Below, piece by piece: positions 1 through 8,180 of a stretch of 64,000 nucleotides of DNA; position 1 is the first letter of the stretch; the number at the start of each line of letters is the position of its first letter. Made by a program: the position numbers and the translations under genes. The DNA is from Gordonia sediminis (lineage in GTDB: Bacteria > Actinomycetota > Actinomycetes > Mycobacteriales > Mycobacteriaceae). The DNA is taken from positions 186,001-250,000 of the forward strand of contig RZUM01000002.1 in assembly GCA_004193205.1 (NCBI GenBank). Direction: 5' to 3'. Below the pieces are notes generated by a model. It did not search any database and was not told where the DNA came from. It was given only the letters and a program-made list of their open reading frames with translations.

Positions 1-585
1 AACCTCGATGCCAAGTTGCGGGTGCAGACCCGCACGCAGATCGCTCAACTGCAGCGCCGCCTGGGCACCACAACCGTCTACGTCACCCACGATCAGGTCG
101 AGGCGATGACGATGGGCGACCGGGTCGCCATCCTGAAGGGCGGTGTGCTGCAGCAATGTGCCAGCCCGAAGACGCTCTACGACACCCCGGTCAACGCGTT
201 CGTCGCCGGATTCATCGGTTCCCCGGCAATGAACCTGCTCACGGTGGATGTGAGCGGCGGATACACGAAGCTCGGCACCCTCGAGGTGCCCATCCCACGC
301 TCGGTCACCGATCGGCTCACCGACACGACGGTGACGCTCGGCGTTCGTCCCGAGGCGTGGCTGATCACCACCGACGGTACCCCGGTCGATGTCGAGGTGG
401 TCGAGGAACTCGGCGCTGACGAATACATCTACGGCCACCTCGACGACTGCAACGGGCAGCCACAACAGATCATCACCCGCCTCACCGGCCACCCCACCCC
501 GGCCAAGGGCGACGTCATCCACCTCATGCCCGATCCCGAACGCCTGCACTGGTTTTCGGCGACCACCGGAGCGCGTCTGGGCTAA
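1..585 (+). CDS. ABC transporter ATP-binding protein, C-terminal part (MalK/UgpC type)
   Basis: The 5' end lies outside the window; the reading frame is open from base 1 to TAA at 583-585 (194 residues seen). It opens in the D-loop (NLDAKLR) and is followed by the H-loop TTVYVTHDQVEAMTMGDR, with the switch histidine at about residue 30 of the fragment. The rest is the MalK-type regulatory TOBE/OB region (PVNAFVAGFIGSPAMNLL and GVRPEAW). Such ATPases energise sugar or glycerol-phosphate importers at the inner face of the membrane. The substrate cannot be told from this part. A perfect hairpin follows the stop codon. Confidence 0.9.
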   Translation, partial: NLDAKLRVQTRTQIAQLQRRLGTTTVYVTHDQVEAMTMGDRVAILKGGVLQQCASPKTLYDTPVNAFVAGFIGSPAMNLLTVDVSGGYTKLGTLEVPIPRSVTDRLTDTTVTLGVRPEAWLITTDGTPVDVEVVEELGADEYIYGHLDDCNGQPQQIITRLTGHPTPAKGDVIHLMPDPERLHWFSATTGARLG

Positions 586-620
586 GTGGTCCTGTTCATG
601 AATTCGTGGACAGGACCACT
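585..620. terminator. Hairpin after the ABC ATPase gene
   Basis: Perfect 11-bp inverted repeat (AGTGGTCCTGT at 585-595 against 610-620) with a 14-nt loop, starting on the last base of the stop codon. There is no T-tract, as is common in high-GC actinobacteria. It lies between convergent genes and could serve both strands. Confidence 0.6.
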
Positions 621-695
621 ATGTGAGCCGGTCGGCTCACTCACGCGAGGTCCGTCAGCACGCGTCGAGATGCGGCGCACGGACGCTCGGCCCGA

Positions 696-1655
696 CTACT
701 TCAGCGTTCCGCTGACGAGCTGATCCGCGAATTCCGGGTGGTGGGTGAGCCATTCCGCGACGGCCGCCTCGGGATCGGCCCTGCCGTACTTGCGGACCAT
801 CAGCTCCTCGAGCCCGGCGATGTTCTCGTCGGACAGGATGAGATTGGTGAACATCTGAGCGGCCCGGGGTGATCGGGCAGTGAAGCCCTTGGTGGCGAAG
901 TTCCACACGCCTTCCCGACCGCCCATGGCACCCTTCGGATCCTCCAGGTCGCGAATGTCGAAGGCCGCATACGCCCAATTCGGCCTCCACATGACGACGG
1001 CGATATTCGTGTGATCGGTGTGAGCCTGCTCCAACGCGGCGAGCATCTCGGCGGTCGACGAACTCCGCAACGTCAGGTTCTCCAACCCGTACTCGGGGAT
1101 CACGGAGTTCTCGATCAGCTTTGTCTCACCCGCGCCGGGCTCGATGCCGACGATCGTGTTGCCGTAGTCCGGCCCCATCGTCGCGAGATCGGCGATCGAT
1201 CGGGCCGGCGACGAACTGTTCACCGCAATGGTCGATCTACCGTGGTCATACCAGCAACCCAACGGCTCCATGCGTGCTCGGTATTCGTCGATGTAGCTCC
1301 GGTGGGTCGTGGGCAGCCAGACATCGGTCAGCGCGTTGACGATGCCGTTCGCCGTGGCGCTGAACGCCACCCCGATATCGAGCGTCTTGACCTGGGCGTT
1401 GTATCCGTTGTCGGCCAGAATGCGCCCCATGAGGTACGCCGAGGCGGCCGACTCGTCCCAGCCGACGAAGGCCGCGATGATGACGTCCTCGTTCCCCACG
1501 GGTTTGTTGCGGGCGTCCGCCACTCCGGCGGTCACCGAGCAGGACGCGAACTCCGTGGCCGCGTCGTCGCCGGAGCCTCCACCGCCGGTCGTGCAGGCGC
1601 CGAAGACCAGGGCGCTCACCGTGAGTACCGCGGCGAGTAGACGCGGTCCCCGCAT
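696..1655 (-). CDS. Glycine betaine/choline-type ABC substrate-binding lipoprotein
   Basis: This 319-residue protein has a basic N-terminus, a hydrophobic segment and a lipobox-like FGAC, followed by a Gly/Ser-rich linker. It is therefore expected to be a lipid-anchored extracytoplasmic binding protein. The body matches the OpuAC/ProX family: a VIIAAFVGWDESAASAY start, DVWLPTTHRSYIDEY, GIEPGAGETKLI and VVMWRPNWAYAAF, where Trp residues would form the quaternary-ammonium cage. The ATG at 1655 is preferred because GAGGAG sits 8 nt upstream; a GTG at 1664 would add three residues. No permease or ATPase gene of this type is adjacent, so it is either an orphan receptor or served from elsewhere. 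Confidence 0.85.
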   Translation of the reverse strand: MRGPRLLAAVLTVSALVFGACTTGGGGSGDDAATEFASCSVTAGVADARNKPVGNEDVIIAAFVGWDESAASAYLMGRILADNGYNAQVKTLDIGVAFSATANGIVNALTDVWLPTTHRSYIDEYRARMEPLGCWYDHGRSTIAVNSSSPARSIADLATMGPDYGNTIVGIEPGAGETKLIENSVIPEYGLENLTLRSSSTAEMLAALEQAHTDHTNIAVVMWRPNWAYAAFDIRDLEDPKGAMGGREGVWNFATKGFTARSPRAAQMFTNLILSDENIAGLEELMVRKYGRADPEAAVAEWLTHHPEFADQLVSGTLK

Positions 1656-1861
1656 GGCTATCACTCCTCGGTCCCCGGGTTGCGCTCACGTTCGCGTGCG
1701 CCCCATCCACGATAGATAGGTCCCGGGTCGTGGACGGGTTTGCGCCCGATTCGTAACCGGACGTGCCTATGCGGTGTCCGGTCGAGTCCATCCGGACTCG
1801 GGCTCCGGACGTAGCCACAACCTCGAGTGTAGGACGCATCTCACGTGGTAATTTGCGCGGT

Positions 1862-4270
1862 GTGCCCGGCGAGAAGGCGCCTCGGGAGCAGCGGCGCGGC
1901 ATCACGCGACGGCAAGCCATCGCATCGACGGGCATAGCGGCCGTCGCGGTGGCTGCCACCGGTGTCCGTGATGCAACGGCCGCACCACTCGACGACAACC
2001 GCGGGCTCGTCACGGCGGGCAACATCCGGCTGACCGTCATCACACCGGGCCTCATCCGATACGAGTACTCACCCACCCGACGATTCGAGGACTCACCGAC
2101 GCTGCTGGCGCACCATCGAACGGCGCGCAGTACCGCGTATCGGATGCAGCCCTCGGACGGGGTCATGCGGATCGACACCGAGCTGCTCACCCTGACCTGT
2201 CCGATGTCGCGCTTCGACGGCGGTCCCGACATCGTCCTGAAGCACTCCGGCGCCCGCGTACGGCCGACCTGGTTTTCCGACCCCTATGTCCCGCCGTTGG
2301 CCGGCGTCGCGTTCGTGGCCAACCTCGAAACGTGGACCGCCTCCGTTCCACCGTTGCCGCCGGACAACCTCGGGGGATGGTTACGGTGCCTCGACTCGGT
2401 GCGTGCGGAGACGTCCATGCAACCGGGGCTCCTGTCGCGGTCCGGCTGGTATTTCCTGGACGACACCCATTCGGTGCTCGTCCGCGATGACAGTGACGTC
2501 TTCGTCCGTCGTCCTGCGCGACCCGGGTATCGGGACGGGTACGTCTTTGTCTATGGAGTCGACTACAAACGCGCGTTGGCCGATCTTCGATTGCTCTCCG
2601 GCGCAACGCCTTTGCTGCCGCGTCAGGCGTTCGGCAACTGGTTCTCCCGCTACGCTCCGTACGACGAGCGCTTCTACCGCGAGGACTTGATCCCGCAGTA
2701 CGAGCAGGCCGGCGTCGCGCTCGACGTTCTCGTCGTCGACACCGATTTCAAGGCTCCCAACTCTTGGAACGGCTGGAACTGGGACCGCCGGCTGTTCGCC
2801 GACCCACGACGCTTCATCTCGTGGGCGCACGACCGGGACATGGCCGTCTGCCTGAACATCCATCCGAGTATTTCCGGCGACGACCCGCGCTATCCGGAAG
2901 CGGCGAAAACCGCAGGCGGCACCCTGCGGTCGGCGCTCACGCCCGCGGCACGCTTCTTCTCCGCGCTCGGCCGGCGCATCACCGGGGCCCTCGGGCCGAC
3001 CTTCGTCTGGGACTGGGGCAACCGGGCGCATCTGGAGTCCTTCATGCGACTGCACAACTCGTTCGAGCGCGATGGAGTCGACTTCTGGTGGCTGGACTGG
3101 ATCATCGACGAATCGTTCGTCGGCACGCCGCGAGGCGAAATCGCCTACGACGTCTGGATTGCCCGGGCATACACCCGACGCCCGCGCGCGTCGGTGAACC
3201 GGTGGTTGCCACTCGCCCGCAACGGGGCGTCGTACTGGGACATGGTGGGCACCCGGCCCGGTCCGTGGGGAGGACACCGCCACACCATCCACTTCACCGG
3301 TGACACCTACTCGACGTGGGAGACCCTCGCCTTCGAGGTCGCCTTCACCCATGCTGAGGGCAACATCGGCATGAGCTACGTCTCCCACGACATCGGCGGC
3401 TTCAAGGGGGAAACCGATCCGGAGCGCTACGTCCGGTGGATGCAGTTCGGCGCGTTCTCGCCGATCATGCGCATCCACTCGCAGTCCATCGATACCCCGC
3501 GTCTCCCGTGGGAGTTCGCCTCCCCGTTCCGGGAGGCAGCGACCGCAGCGATGCGGATCCGATCGCGACTCGTCCCGTACCTGTACACCGTCGCGAGGAT
3601 CGCCCACGACACCGGACTTCCGATAGTGCGGGGTATGTATCTCGATTGGCCGCGACGACGTAAGGCCTACGAGTTCCGGCATCAGTACATGCTCGGCGAC
3701 GACGTGCTCGTGGCTCCGGTGGTGCGCCCGGCGAGCGCCGGTCGCACCAAACGCATCTGGTTTCCGGAGGGCCGCTGGATCGACATCGTCAGCGGGGCAT
3801 CGGTGCAGGGTCCGCAGATCGTCGATGTGCCGGTGACGTTGTCGGACATCCCGGTCTACGGCCGGGCCGGGTCGACGCTCCCGTTGACCGGACCGACCGC
3901 GCCCGCGGCGGATGGTGCCGCGCCCTTGTCGCTCACCATCTTTGCCGGTTCGAGCGGGTCGTCGCGGCTGTACCACGACGACGGTCACTCAAGCGACTAC
4001 CGTCACAGCGGATACTCGTGGACCACGATCGCATGGGACGACGAGGCCCGCGCGCTGTCGCTCGACACGCGCTCACCCGGACCGGCGCCGCACCCGCCAC
4101 CACCCCGGTTCCGCCGCATCGAACTGATCGGCGTCGACTCCAGGCCCAGCGGCGTGACTGTGAACGGCGTTCGGGTGCCCGACGAGCGCTGGCTGTGGCG
4201 GCCGCGTCACCGCGCGGCCGTCCTCGACACGGACACATCGGTCCACGACGATCTGCGTCGCAGGCAATGA
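1862..4270 (+). CDS. Secreted glycoside hydrolase family 31 (alpha-glucosidase/alpha-xylosidase-like)
   Basis: About 802 residues from GTG 1862. The N-terminus has a Tat-type signal (RRGITRRQAIAST, then a hydrophobic Ala/Val run and DATAAP), so export in folded form is expected. The GH31 barrel carries the nucleophile region DGVDFWWLDW (Asp about 412), the FTGDT motif with the probable acid/base Asp (about 481), SHDIGGF (about 510), and a C-terminal beta region. GH31 enzymes release alpha-linked glucose or xylose from oligosaccharides; the substrate is not predictable here. The frame is open further upstream to 1763, but that extension would precede the twin-arginine n-region, so the GTG start is inferred. 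The gene is divergent from the betaine-binding gene. Confidence 0.85.
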   Translation: MPGEKAPREQRRGITRRQAIASTGIAAVAVAATGVRDATAAPLDDNRGLVTAGNIRLTVITPGLIRYEYSPTRRFEDSPTLLAHHRTARSTAYRMQPSDGVMRIDTELLTLTCPMSRFDGGPDIVLKHSGARVRPTWFSDPYVPPLAGVAFVANLETWTASVPPLPPDNLGGWLRCLDSVRAETSMQPGLLSRSGWYFLDDTHSVLVRDDSDVFVRRPARPGYRDGYVFVYGVDYKRALADLRLLSGATPLLPRQAFGNWFSRYAPYDERFYREDLIPQYEQAGVALDVLVVDTDFKAPNSWNGWNWDRRLFADPRRFISWAHDRDMAVCLNIHPSISGDDPRYPEAAKTAGGTLRSALTPAARFFSALGRRITGALGPTFVWDWGNRAHLESFMRLHNSFERDGVDFWWLDWIIDESFVGTPRGEIAYDVWIARAYTRRPRASVNRWLPLARNGASYWDMVGTRPGPWGGHRHTIHFTGDTYSTWETLAFEVAFTHAEGNIGMSYVSHDIGGFKGETDPERYVRWMQFGAFSPIMRIHSQSIDTPRLPWEFASPFREAATAAMRIRSRLVPYLYTVARIAHDTGLPIVRGMYLDWPRRRKAYEFRHQYMLGDDVLVAPVVRPASAGRTKRIWFPEGRWIDIVSGASVQGPQIVDVPVTLSDIPVYGRAGSTLPLTGPTAPAADGAAPLSLTIFAGSSGSSRLYHDDGHSSDYRHSGYSWTTIAWDDEARALSLDTRSPGPAPHPPPPRFRRIELIGVDSRPSGVTVNGVRVPDERWLWRPRHRAAVLDTDTSVHDDLRRRQ

Positions 4271-4428
4271 CCGCACGATCCGAGGGCGGTACGGCGCCGC
4301 ACATTCGGCGACATCGTGGCCGGCAGGTGTGTGAAATGCGTCACATAATGCCCCTGGAGGTCGGTACGGTTGCGGTTGGCGGTCAACCGCCGGCTCAGCC
4401 AACCCGACGATCCTGGTAGGAGAAACTC

Positions 4429-5238
4429 ATGGCCTTGGAGGGCAAGGTTGCGATCGTCACTGGCGCATCAGGAGGCATCGGTGCCGAGATGGTTCGAGTA
4501 CTTGTCGGCCAGGGCGCAAAAGTCGTTGCTGCCGACCTGAATCAGGCCGCCGTCGACGCCGTCGCCGCGAAGTATGACGGGAGCGTAGTGGGCTGCGCAG
4601 CCGACGTTTCGAAGTACGACGATGTGGCGGCGATGGTCGATTCCGCCGTGAGCGCATTCGGGACGTTCGACTGCATCGTCAACAATGCGGGCATCAACAT
4701 CCTCGGTGCGATGTTGCTCGGCGACGACTTCCTGTCGCAGTGGGAGAAGGTCACCGCGGTCAACCAGACCGGCGTCGTCAACGGCATCGTCGCTGCGGCG
4801 AAGAAACTCGTCGAACTCGGCAAGCCGGGCGTCATCATCAATATCAGCTCGGTCTACGGCAGCCTGGCGGCGCCGATGACATGGCCGTACAACGTGTCCA
4901 AGGCCGCGGTCAACATGATGACCAAGAGTTCGGCTCTGGAACTGGCGCCGTATGGCATCCGCGTGGTGGCGATCGCGCCTGGCCGGGTGGACACCCCGAT
5001 GCTGCGCGAGGGCAAGAAGATCGGGGTGTGGGAACACATGCGCAAAGAGCAGGTACGCGACACGTTCACCCAGCCCAGCGAGATCGCCGAGGTCGTGGCC
5101 TTCCTCGCGTCGGACGCATCGAACGCCATCAACGGCTCGACGGTGGCCGCCGAAGACGGATACATGGCCTTCAAGTTCCCGCTCGTGCCCAGCGAGGAGC
5201 AAGCCAAGATCGAGATGGAGAAGTACCCGGACGACTGA
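4429..5238 (+). CDS. Short-chain dehydrogenase/reductase (classical SDR)
   Basis: A 269-residue NAD(P)-dependent oxidoreductase with the cofactor motif TGASGGIG (residues 11-18), NNAG (about 85-88) and the catalytic set Ser140/141, Tyr154 and Lys158 (YNVSK). The C-terminal segment AFKFPLVPSEEQAK is longer than in minimal SDRs. The Shine-Dalgarno sequence TAGGAGAA lies 7 nt before ATG. It is followed by a perfect terminator and has no obvious operon partner. The substrate is unknown; many relatives in this group act on secondary alcohols or 3-keto acyl groups. Confidence 0.88.
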   Translation: MALEGKVAIVTGASGGIGAEMVRVLVGQGAKVVAADLNQAAVDAVAAKYDGSVVGCAADVSKYDDVAAMVDSAVSAFGTFDCIVNNAGINILGAMLLGDDFLSQWEKVTAVNQTGVVNGIVAAAKKLVELGKPGVIINISSVYGSLAAPMTWPYNVSKAAVNMMTKSSALELAPYGIRVVAIAPGRVDTPMLREGKKIGVWEHMRKEQVRDTFTQPSEIAEVVAFLASDASNAINGSTVAAEDGYMAFKFPLVPSEEQAKIEMEKYPDD

Positions 5239-5258
5239 CGCGACACTCCGATGACCCG

Positions 5259-5285
5259 GTCCCCGGCGTGAGGAACGCCGGGGAC
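5259..5285. terminator. Bidirectional terminator hairpin
   Basis: Perfect 11-bp stem (GTCCCCGGCGT at 5259-5269 against 5275-5285) with a 5-nt loop, lying exactly between the stop codons of the convergent SDR gene and the HxlB-type gene. Confidence 0.75.
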
Positions 5286-5834
5286 TCACTCGGTGTTGGC
5301 GTGCGCCGCCTTCGCGGTCGCGTTGTCGACGTCGCGTAGCTGCGCCAGACGCAGGCACACGGCGTCGAAGCTCAGGTGACACACCTGATCGAACAGGCTC
5401 GACAGCGGCTGAACGGTCGCGGCCTCCCCAGCCCTCCGGTACTTCGTCGCGGCAGGCACCTGCACGACGGCGGTCGCGAGCGTGCCGAGCGGGGATGCCA
5501 GGTCGGTGGTGACGGCCACGACCTCGGCGCCCACCGCCCGCGCCTGCTCGGCGGTGCGCACCGTCGTCGCGGTGGTGCCGGACCCGGACACGGCGATGAG
5601 GGTGTCCCCGGCCCGCACGGCGGGCGTCGTCGACTCCCCGATGACATGCACGTTCAGCCCGAGGTGCATCAGCCGCATCGCGAAGGCCTTGGCCATGAAG
5701 CCGGACCGTCCCTCCCCCGCCAGGACGACGTGACCCGCCCGGTTGAGCCGGTCGGCGAGGTCGTCGAGTGCGGTGACGTCCAGTCGGTCGAGTACCGCGT
5801 CGATCTCGGCGGCGATGGTCGTCAGCAGGATCAT
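5286..5834 (-). CDS. hxlB: 6-phospho-3-hexuloisomerase-type SIS-domain protein
   Basis: This 182-residue single SIS domain has the GEGRSGFMAKAFAMRL sugar-phosphate loop, SGSGTTATT, and the QPLSSLFDQ segment typical of 6-phospho-3-hexuloisomerase. That enzyme interconverts D-arabino-3-hexulose 6-phosphate and fructose 6-phosphate in the ribulose monophosphate (RuMP) cycle. Its start overlaps the stop of the HxlA-type gene by 4 bp (ATGA), so translation is probably coupled. It is the last gene of the operon. The family call is strong; the true substrate in this sugar-kinase context is open. Confidence 0.85.
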   Translation of the reverse strand: MILLTTIAAEIDAVLDRLDVTALDDLADRLNRAGHVVLAGEGRSGFMAKAFAMRLMHLGLNVHVIGESTTPAVRAGDTLIAVSGSGTTATTVRTAEQARAVGAEVVAVTTDLASPLGTLATAVVQVPAATKYRRAGEAATVQPLSSLFDQVCHLSFDAVCLRLAQLRDVDNATAKAAHANTE

Positions 5835-6451
5835 CGCGCCACCACCGCGTCGAGCAGGTCGCGAACGGCCACCCGGGGGTCGGGGCTCTTGGTCACCGCG
5901 GACCCGACGATCACCCGGATATCGCGGTCGGCGACCAGCGCGACGTCTGCGGCACCCAGGCCACCGGCGACGGCGATCGCGCGGCCGACGGCCCAGTCCC
6001 CCAGCTGGTCCAGCGGACTCGCGCCGCTCGACTGGAGGTCCTTCGACACGTGGGCGGCCAGCACGACGTGGTCCGGCAACCCGGCGGCGAGCGCGGTGCG
6101 CGCCGGATCGTCGAGACCCATGAGGTCAACGACCACCTCACGGCCGTGCTCGGCGGCGATCGCGACGGCGGCATCGATCGTGGCCCGCGGCGCGAGACCG
6201 AGCACGGTCGCCGACCGCGCGCCGGCCGCATAGGCCATGGAGAACTCCCACCGCGCATCGTCGGCGGTCTTGAGGTCGACGAGTACCGGTGTGCCCGCGG
6301 CGGTGGCGACGACCTGTTCGATGAAGTCGGCACCGTAGCGCTTGACCATCGAGGTGCCGACCTCGATCCAGTCGACGTCGCCGGTGACGGCCGCGACCAC
6401 GTCCAGTGCCGCGTTCGCGGGCATTCGGTCCAGGGCGATCTGCAGTTCCAT
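5831..6451 (-). CDS. hxlA: 3-hexulose-6-phosphate synthase-type aldolase (OMPDC superfamily)
   Basis: A 206-residue TIM barrel with ALDRMPANAAL at the N-terminus, IEVGTSMVKRYG, the metal/catalytic motif VDLKTADDA, and AVAGGL plus VIVGSAVTKSPDP as phosphate-binding loops. Hexulose-6-phosphate synthases join formaldehyde to ribulose 5-phosphate or run in reverse. The related 3-keto-L-gulonate-6-phosphate decarboxylases share the fold. The partner HxlB-type isomerase favours the hexulose-phosphate assignment. Start at ATG 6451 follows AAGGA at a 7-nt gap. The gene begins 24 bp inside the kinase gene's 3' end. Confidence 0.83.
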   Translation of the reverse strand: MELQIALDRMPANAALDVVAAVTGDVDWIEVGTSMVKRYGADFIEQVVATAAGTPVLVDLKTADDARWEFSMAYAAGARSATVLGLAPRATIDAAVAIAAEHGREVVVDLMGLDDPARTALAAGLPDHVVLAAHVSKDLQSSGASPLDQLGDWAVGRAIAVAGGLGAADVALVADRDIRVIVGSAVTKSPDPRVAVRDLLDAVVAR

Positions 6452-6474
6452 TCGTGGGTTCCTTCTGTTGGGCG

Positions 6475-7416
6475 TCATTGGGCGGCGAGGAAGGCCCCGA
6501 GCGCGGTCCGCGTCGGGAGGCCGTCCTTGTCACCAGGTGAGGTGGTGGCCAGTGCCCCGACGGCGCCGGCACGTTCGAGGGCGGCGGCGGGGTCCAGGCC
6601 GTCGAGGTGGGCGCTGATCAGCCCGGCCGCGAATCCATCTCCGGCACCGACGGTGTCGACCACCGTCAGCGGGAAGGCCGGCTGTCGCCAGGAGCCGTCG
6701 GGGGTGTGCATCGCGGCACCGTTGCCGCCGTCCTTGACGACGACCCGCTTGACGCCGCGGTCGAGGTAGAACTCGACGATGCCCGCCTCAGCGGCGGCGC
6801 CGGTCAACAGGGCGCCCTCCGCGAGACCCGGCATCACCCAATCACAGTGCGCGGCCATCTCGTTGATCACGGCGATCATCTCCGACCGCGATGCCCAGAG
6901 ACTCGGCCGCAGGTTCGGGTCGAACGAGACGGTTGCGCCGGCCCGTCGCGCCACTTCGACGGCGTGGAAGGCAAAGGTGCGCATCGTATCCGAGAGCGCG
7001 AGCGGGATTCCGGTGACGTGCAGGTGACGGGCGCCGGAGAGGTAGGCGTCCGCCGCGGCCGACGGGGCGAGGCGGCTGCCCGCGGAGCGCTTGCGGAAGT
7101 ACACCACCTCCGGATCACCGCCCTGTGCCATGGATTTGAGCTGGAAACCGGTGGGCGCGGCGTCGTCGGTGGAGACCAGCGAGACGTCGATGCCCTCAGC
7201 GGCCATCTCCGCGACGGCGAAGCGGCCGATCGGATCGGCGCCGACCTGCCCGACCCAGCCCACCCGGTGGCCGAGCCGGGCCAGCCCGGTCGCGACGTTC
7301 GCCTCGGCACCCGCCTGGGCGAGTTCGTAGCCCCGAACGGTGTGCAGCGGGCCGGGCGAGGTGGCCACGAACATGCCCATGACCTCACCGAACGTCACGG
7401 CATCGAGAGCGGTCAT
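6475..7416 (-). CDS. PfkB-family carbohydrate kinase (2-keto-3-deoxygluconate kinase-like)
   Basis: 313-residue ribokinase-fold kinase. It has GGAEANV-like substrate residues (QAGAEANVATGLARLG), DPNLRPSLW, PGLAEGALLTG, and the anion-hole/catalytic motif VDTVGAGDGFAAGL with Asp as the general base. The length and DPNLRPSLW favour the 2-dehydro-3-deoxygluconokinase branch. AAGGAGGT lies 6 nt before ATG 7416, and the start overlaps the previous stop by 4 bp. It probably phosphorylates the imported or processed sugar acid or ketose handled by this operon. Confidence 0.85.
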   Translation of the reverse strand: MTALDAVTFGEVMGMFVATSPGPLHTVRGYELAQAGAEANVATGLARLGHRVGWVGQVGADPIGRFAVAEMAAEGIDVSLVSTDDAAPTGFQLKSMAQGGDPEVVYFRKRSAGSRLAPSAAADAYLSGARHLHVTGIPLALSDTMRTFAFHAVEVARRAGATVSFDPNLRPSLWASRSEMIAVINEMAAHCDWVMPGLAEGALLTGAAAEAGIVEFYLDRGVKRVVVKDGGNGAAMHTPDGSWRQPAFPLTVVDTVGAGDGFAAGLISAHLDGLDPAAALERAGAVGALATTSPGDKDGLPTRTALGAFLAAQ

Positions 7417-8180
7417 CGGACGACCTCCTTCGCGGTGCGGCGGGCGGTGACGGTGTTGTGCAGGGTGCCGATTCCGGCCACGGTGGCCGCCACCTGGGCA
7501 CCCGGGCGGATCGGCGCGGTCTGGCCGGGTGCACCGGTGAGCAGGACGTCGCCCGGGTACAAGGTGAGCACGCTCGTGACGTACACCAGGCACTCGACCA
7601 CCGAGCGGGCCAGGTCCGCGGTGGACGCACCACGCACATCGACTCCGTCGACGCTCAGCCCCAGGGCCAGGCCGTCGGGGTCGAGCCCGGTCGCGATCAT
7701 CGGTCCGATCGGGGTGCATCCATCGAAACCCTTGGCGGCGAACCAGAGCGGGTCGCTGCGCTGGAGGTCGCGGGCGGTGACATCGTTGCCGACGGTGTAG
7801 CCGAGAACATGGTCGAGCGCGTTCGCGACGGTGAGGCCGGTGGCGGTGCGGCCGATGACGACAGCGAGTTCGGCCTCGGCTTCGACGAGCCCGATGCCCT
7901 CCGGAATCGGGATCGGGGCGCCGGGTCCGATCACCGACCCGGCGGGCTTGAGGAACGCCTGCGGCGGCAGTTCGCGGTCGGCGGGTCCGCTGTTGTGCGC
8001 CATCCCCACGACGGTGCGGGGGGTTACCGGGGTGAGCAGGGTGGCCGCGGCGGCGGGGACGACGACGCGGGTGTGGCGCACCCGGGTGGCGAAGGCATCC
8101 TCCAGGAGGACATACCCCTCGGGTTCGACGATGGCGTGGGATACGCCGTCAGCGTGGGCGATCCGGGCGATCCGGGTCAT
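7413..8180 (-). CDS. Fumarylacetoacetate hydrolase (FAH)-family protein
   Basis: 255 residues with the FAH fold: an N-terminal cap, VVGMAHNSG, metal-binding VEAEAELAVVIGR (acidic triad), GYTVGNDVTARDLQ, KGFDGCTPIGP, and GDVLLTGAP near the C-terminus. Members hydrolyse or hydrate 2-keto acids and related diketones. Within a sugar-acid-like operon it may act on a 2-keto-3-deoxy acid or a lactone-derived product, but that is inference. It overlaps both neighbours by 4 bp. Confidence 0.85.
   Translation of the reverse strand: MTRIARIAHADGVSHAIVEPEGYVLLEDAFATRVRHTRVVVPAAAATLLTPVTPRTVVGMAHNSGPADRELPPQAFLKPAGSVIGPGAPIPIPEGIGLVEAEAELAVVIGRTATGLTVANALDHVLGYTVGNDVTARDLQRSDPLWFAAKGFDGCTPIGPMIATGLDPDGLALGLSVDGVDVRGASTADLARSVVECLVYVTSVLTLYPGDVLLTGAPGQTAPIRPGAQVAATVAGIGTLHNTVTARRTAKEVVR

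Noticed and set aside
2381-3988. 535-codon minus-strand frame
   Set aside because: Antisense to the GH31 gene; Arg/Val-rich composition without any motif.
5831-6451. Orotidine 5'-phosphate decarboxylase
   Set aside because: Same superfamily, but the DLKTAD motif and the HxlB partner fit hexulose-phosphate synthase better.
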